From Halobaculum sp. MBLA0143 (GTDB lineage: Archaea; Halobacteriota; Halobacteria; Halobacteriales; Haloferacaceae): 64,000 nucleotides of DNA. Below, in pieces: positions 63,338 through 64,000 of this stretch. The stretch is from NCBI RefSeq assembly GCF_041361465.1, contig NZ_JBGKAC010000001.1, forward strand, positions 62,001-126,000, written 5' to 3'. The notes under the pieces are model-generated. The model searched no databases, had not been told where the DNA came from, and saw nothing but the letters and a program-made list of their open reading frames with translations. Position 1 is the first letter of the stretch, and each line of letters starts with the position of its first letter. A program made the position numbers and the translations under genes.

Positions 63338-64000
63338 ATGAGCGCCGAGGTGGGGACGGAGGAGGGTGGGAACTTCCTCCCGGACTCCGTCGGGGAGCTG
63401 TTGGAGGAGGTCGGCGAGGCGTACGACCAACTGGACATCCCGAAGCGACGGTACGTCGGCTACGTCCTCCTCCCGGCGGCGTTGTTCTTCCTCGTCAGTC
63501 TGATCGTCGCGGTCGTGACGGACCTGGCGGTGTTGATCCGACTCCCGGTCGCGGGGCTGGGGGGGTTGTTGTTCGTCGCGGCCGCGATCTACCCGAAGCT
63601 GTACCTCAACAGCCGGAAGGTGTCGATCGAGAACAAGCTCCACCTCGTGATGACCCACATGACCGTCCTGTCGACGACGAACATCGACCGGATGGAGGTG
63701 TTCCGGACGCTGGCGGACGAGGAGGAGTACGACGCGGCCGCAGACGAGATCAGGCAGGTCGTCCACCTGGTCGACACCTGGAACCAGTCGTTGGACGACG
63801 CGCTCCGACGCCGGGCCCAGCAGGTGCCCTCGGACAACCTCTCGGACTTCTTCGATCGGCTGGGCTACACCATCGGCGCCGGCCAGGAGCTGTCGGAGTT
63901 CCTCCTGTCCGAACAGGACGCCGTGATGCAGAACTACATCACCGTGTACGAGGGAGCCCTCGGCAACCTGGAGGTGATGAAGGACCTGTACATGTCGATG
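63338..64000 (+). CDS. arlJ: Archaellum membrane platform protein ArlJ (truncated by window end)
   Basis: The first 221 codons of ArlJ. The visible part has two membrane helices (about residues 40-90: YVGYVLLPAALFFLVSLIVA and LPVAGLGGLLFVAAAIY) and the start of the T2SF-type cytoplasmic domain (VMTHMTVLSTTNIDRMEVFR). ArlJ is the membrane core of the motor. Start ATG is three bases after the arlI stop; the rest lies beyond 64000. Confidence 0.93.
   Translation, partial: MSAEVGTEEGGNFLPDSVGELLEEVGEAYDQLDIPKRRYVGYVLLPAALFFLVSLIVAVVTDLAVLIRLPVAGLGGLLFVAAAIYPKLYLNSRKVSIENKLHLVMTHMTVLSTTNIDRMEVFRTLADEEEYDAAADEIRQVVHLVDTWNQSLDDALRRRAQQVPSDNLSDFFDRLGYTIGAGQELSEFLLSEQDAVMQNYITVYEGALGNLEVMKDLYMSM

Overview
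This 64 kb window comes from an extremely halophilic archaeon (class Halobacteria). The evidence is the high GC content, the strongly acidic Asp/Glu-rich proteins, frequent leaderless genes with a TATA element 25-30 bases before the start codon, split RNA polymerase subunits (B''/B' and A'/A''), and many haloarchaea-specific families (TbsP, FlaCE-type archaellum protein, FAU-1, archaemetzincin, archaeosine synthase RaSEA). No rRNA, CRISPR array, transposase or complete provirus was seen. The genus cannot be fixed from the window.

Layout. 1-5.5 kb: hisE-pdxT, Sec61 beta, a thioredoxin, ribosomal protein L40e, a metallo-hydrolase, a soluble methyl-accepting transducer and small conserved proteins. 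5.5-7.8 kb: archaemetzincin followed by an accessory patch (small membrane-type protein, HExxH protease plus HTH regulator pair). 8-13.4 kb: translation and RNA genes (ABCE1/RLI, EMC6-like protein, winged-helix regulator, FAU-1, RaSEA). 13.4-17.4 kb: a two-gene DUF1828-type module, an aminotransferase, a Tat lipoprotein, then tRNA-Asp with partial copies of its 3' end beside it. 17.7-26.6 kb: the RNA polymerase operon rpoH-rpoB2-rpoB1-rpoA1-rpoA2-nusA. rpoA2 is interrupted by an in-frame mini-intein, and the operon is not followed by the usual rps12-rps7.

26.6-37.2 kb: a DUF4149 membrane protein, an AT-richer accessory patch (AbrB-like protein plus small membrane protein), a fused membrane/iron-sulfur HdrD-like oxidoreductase, Cmi4, UspA, an aromatic amino acid operon (trpC-trpB-trpA-heptulosonate synthase), a DUF5783-type gene and the regulator TbsP. 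37.2-44.3 kb: a small secreted peptide and a large CHAT-type (caspase-like) protein, TruA, a lone solute-binding lipoprotein, a Yip1-like protein, a PfkB kinase with a thioesterase, and a RecA-like protein. 44.3-48.6 kb: a polyamine-type ABC importer with potA divergent from potDBC. 48.6-54.3 kb: a DUF7089-like protein, a Pno1-like KH protein, a patch of unknown genes around an ArsR-like regulator, and a divergent PCNA-like clamp. 54.4-58.1 kb: a thermosome subunit with a strong promoter, a 46-residue secreted peptide and a PrsW-family protease. 58.3-64 kb: the archaellum motor operon arlCE-F-G-H-I-J, cut by the window end.

Most of the window is core haloarchaeal housekeeping. The unusual material is the RpoA'' mini-intein, the CHAT protein with a convergent secreted peptide, the PCNA paralog, the DUF1828 pair, the protease/regulator pair, and several short palindromes and repeats at promoters.
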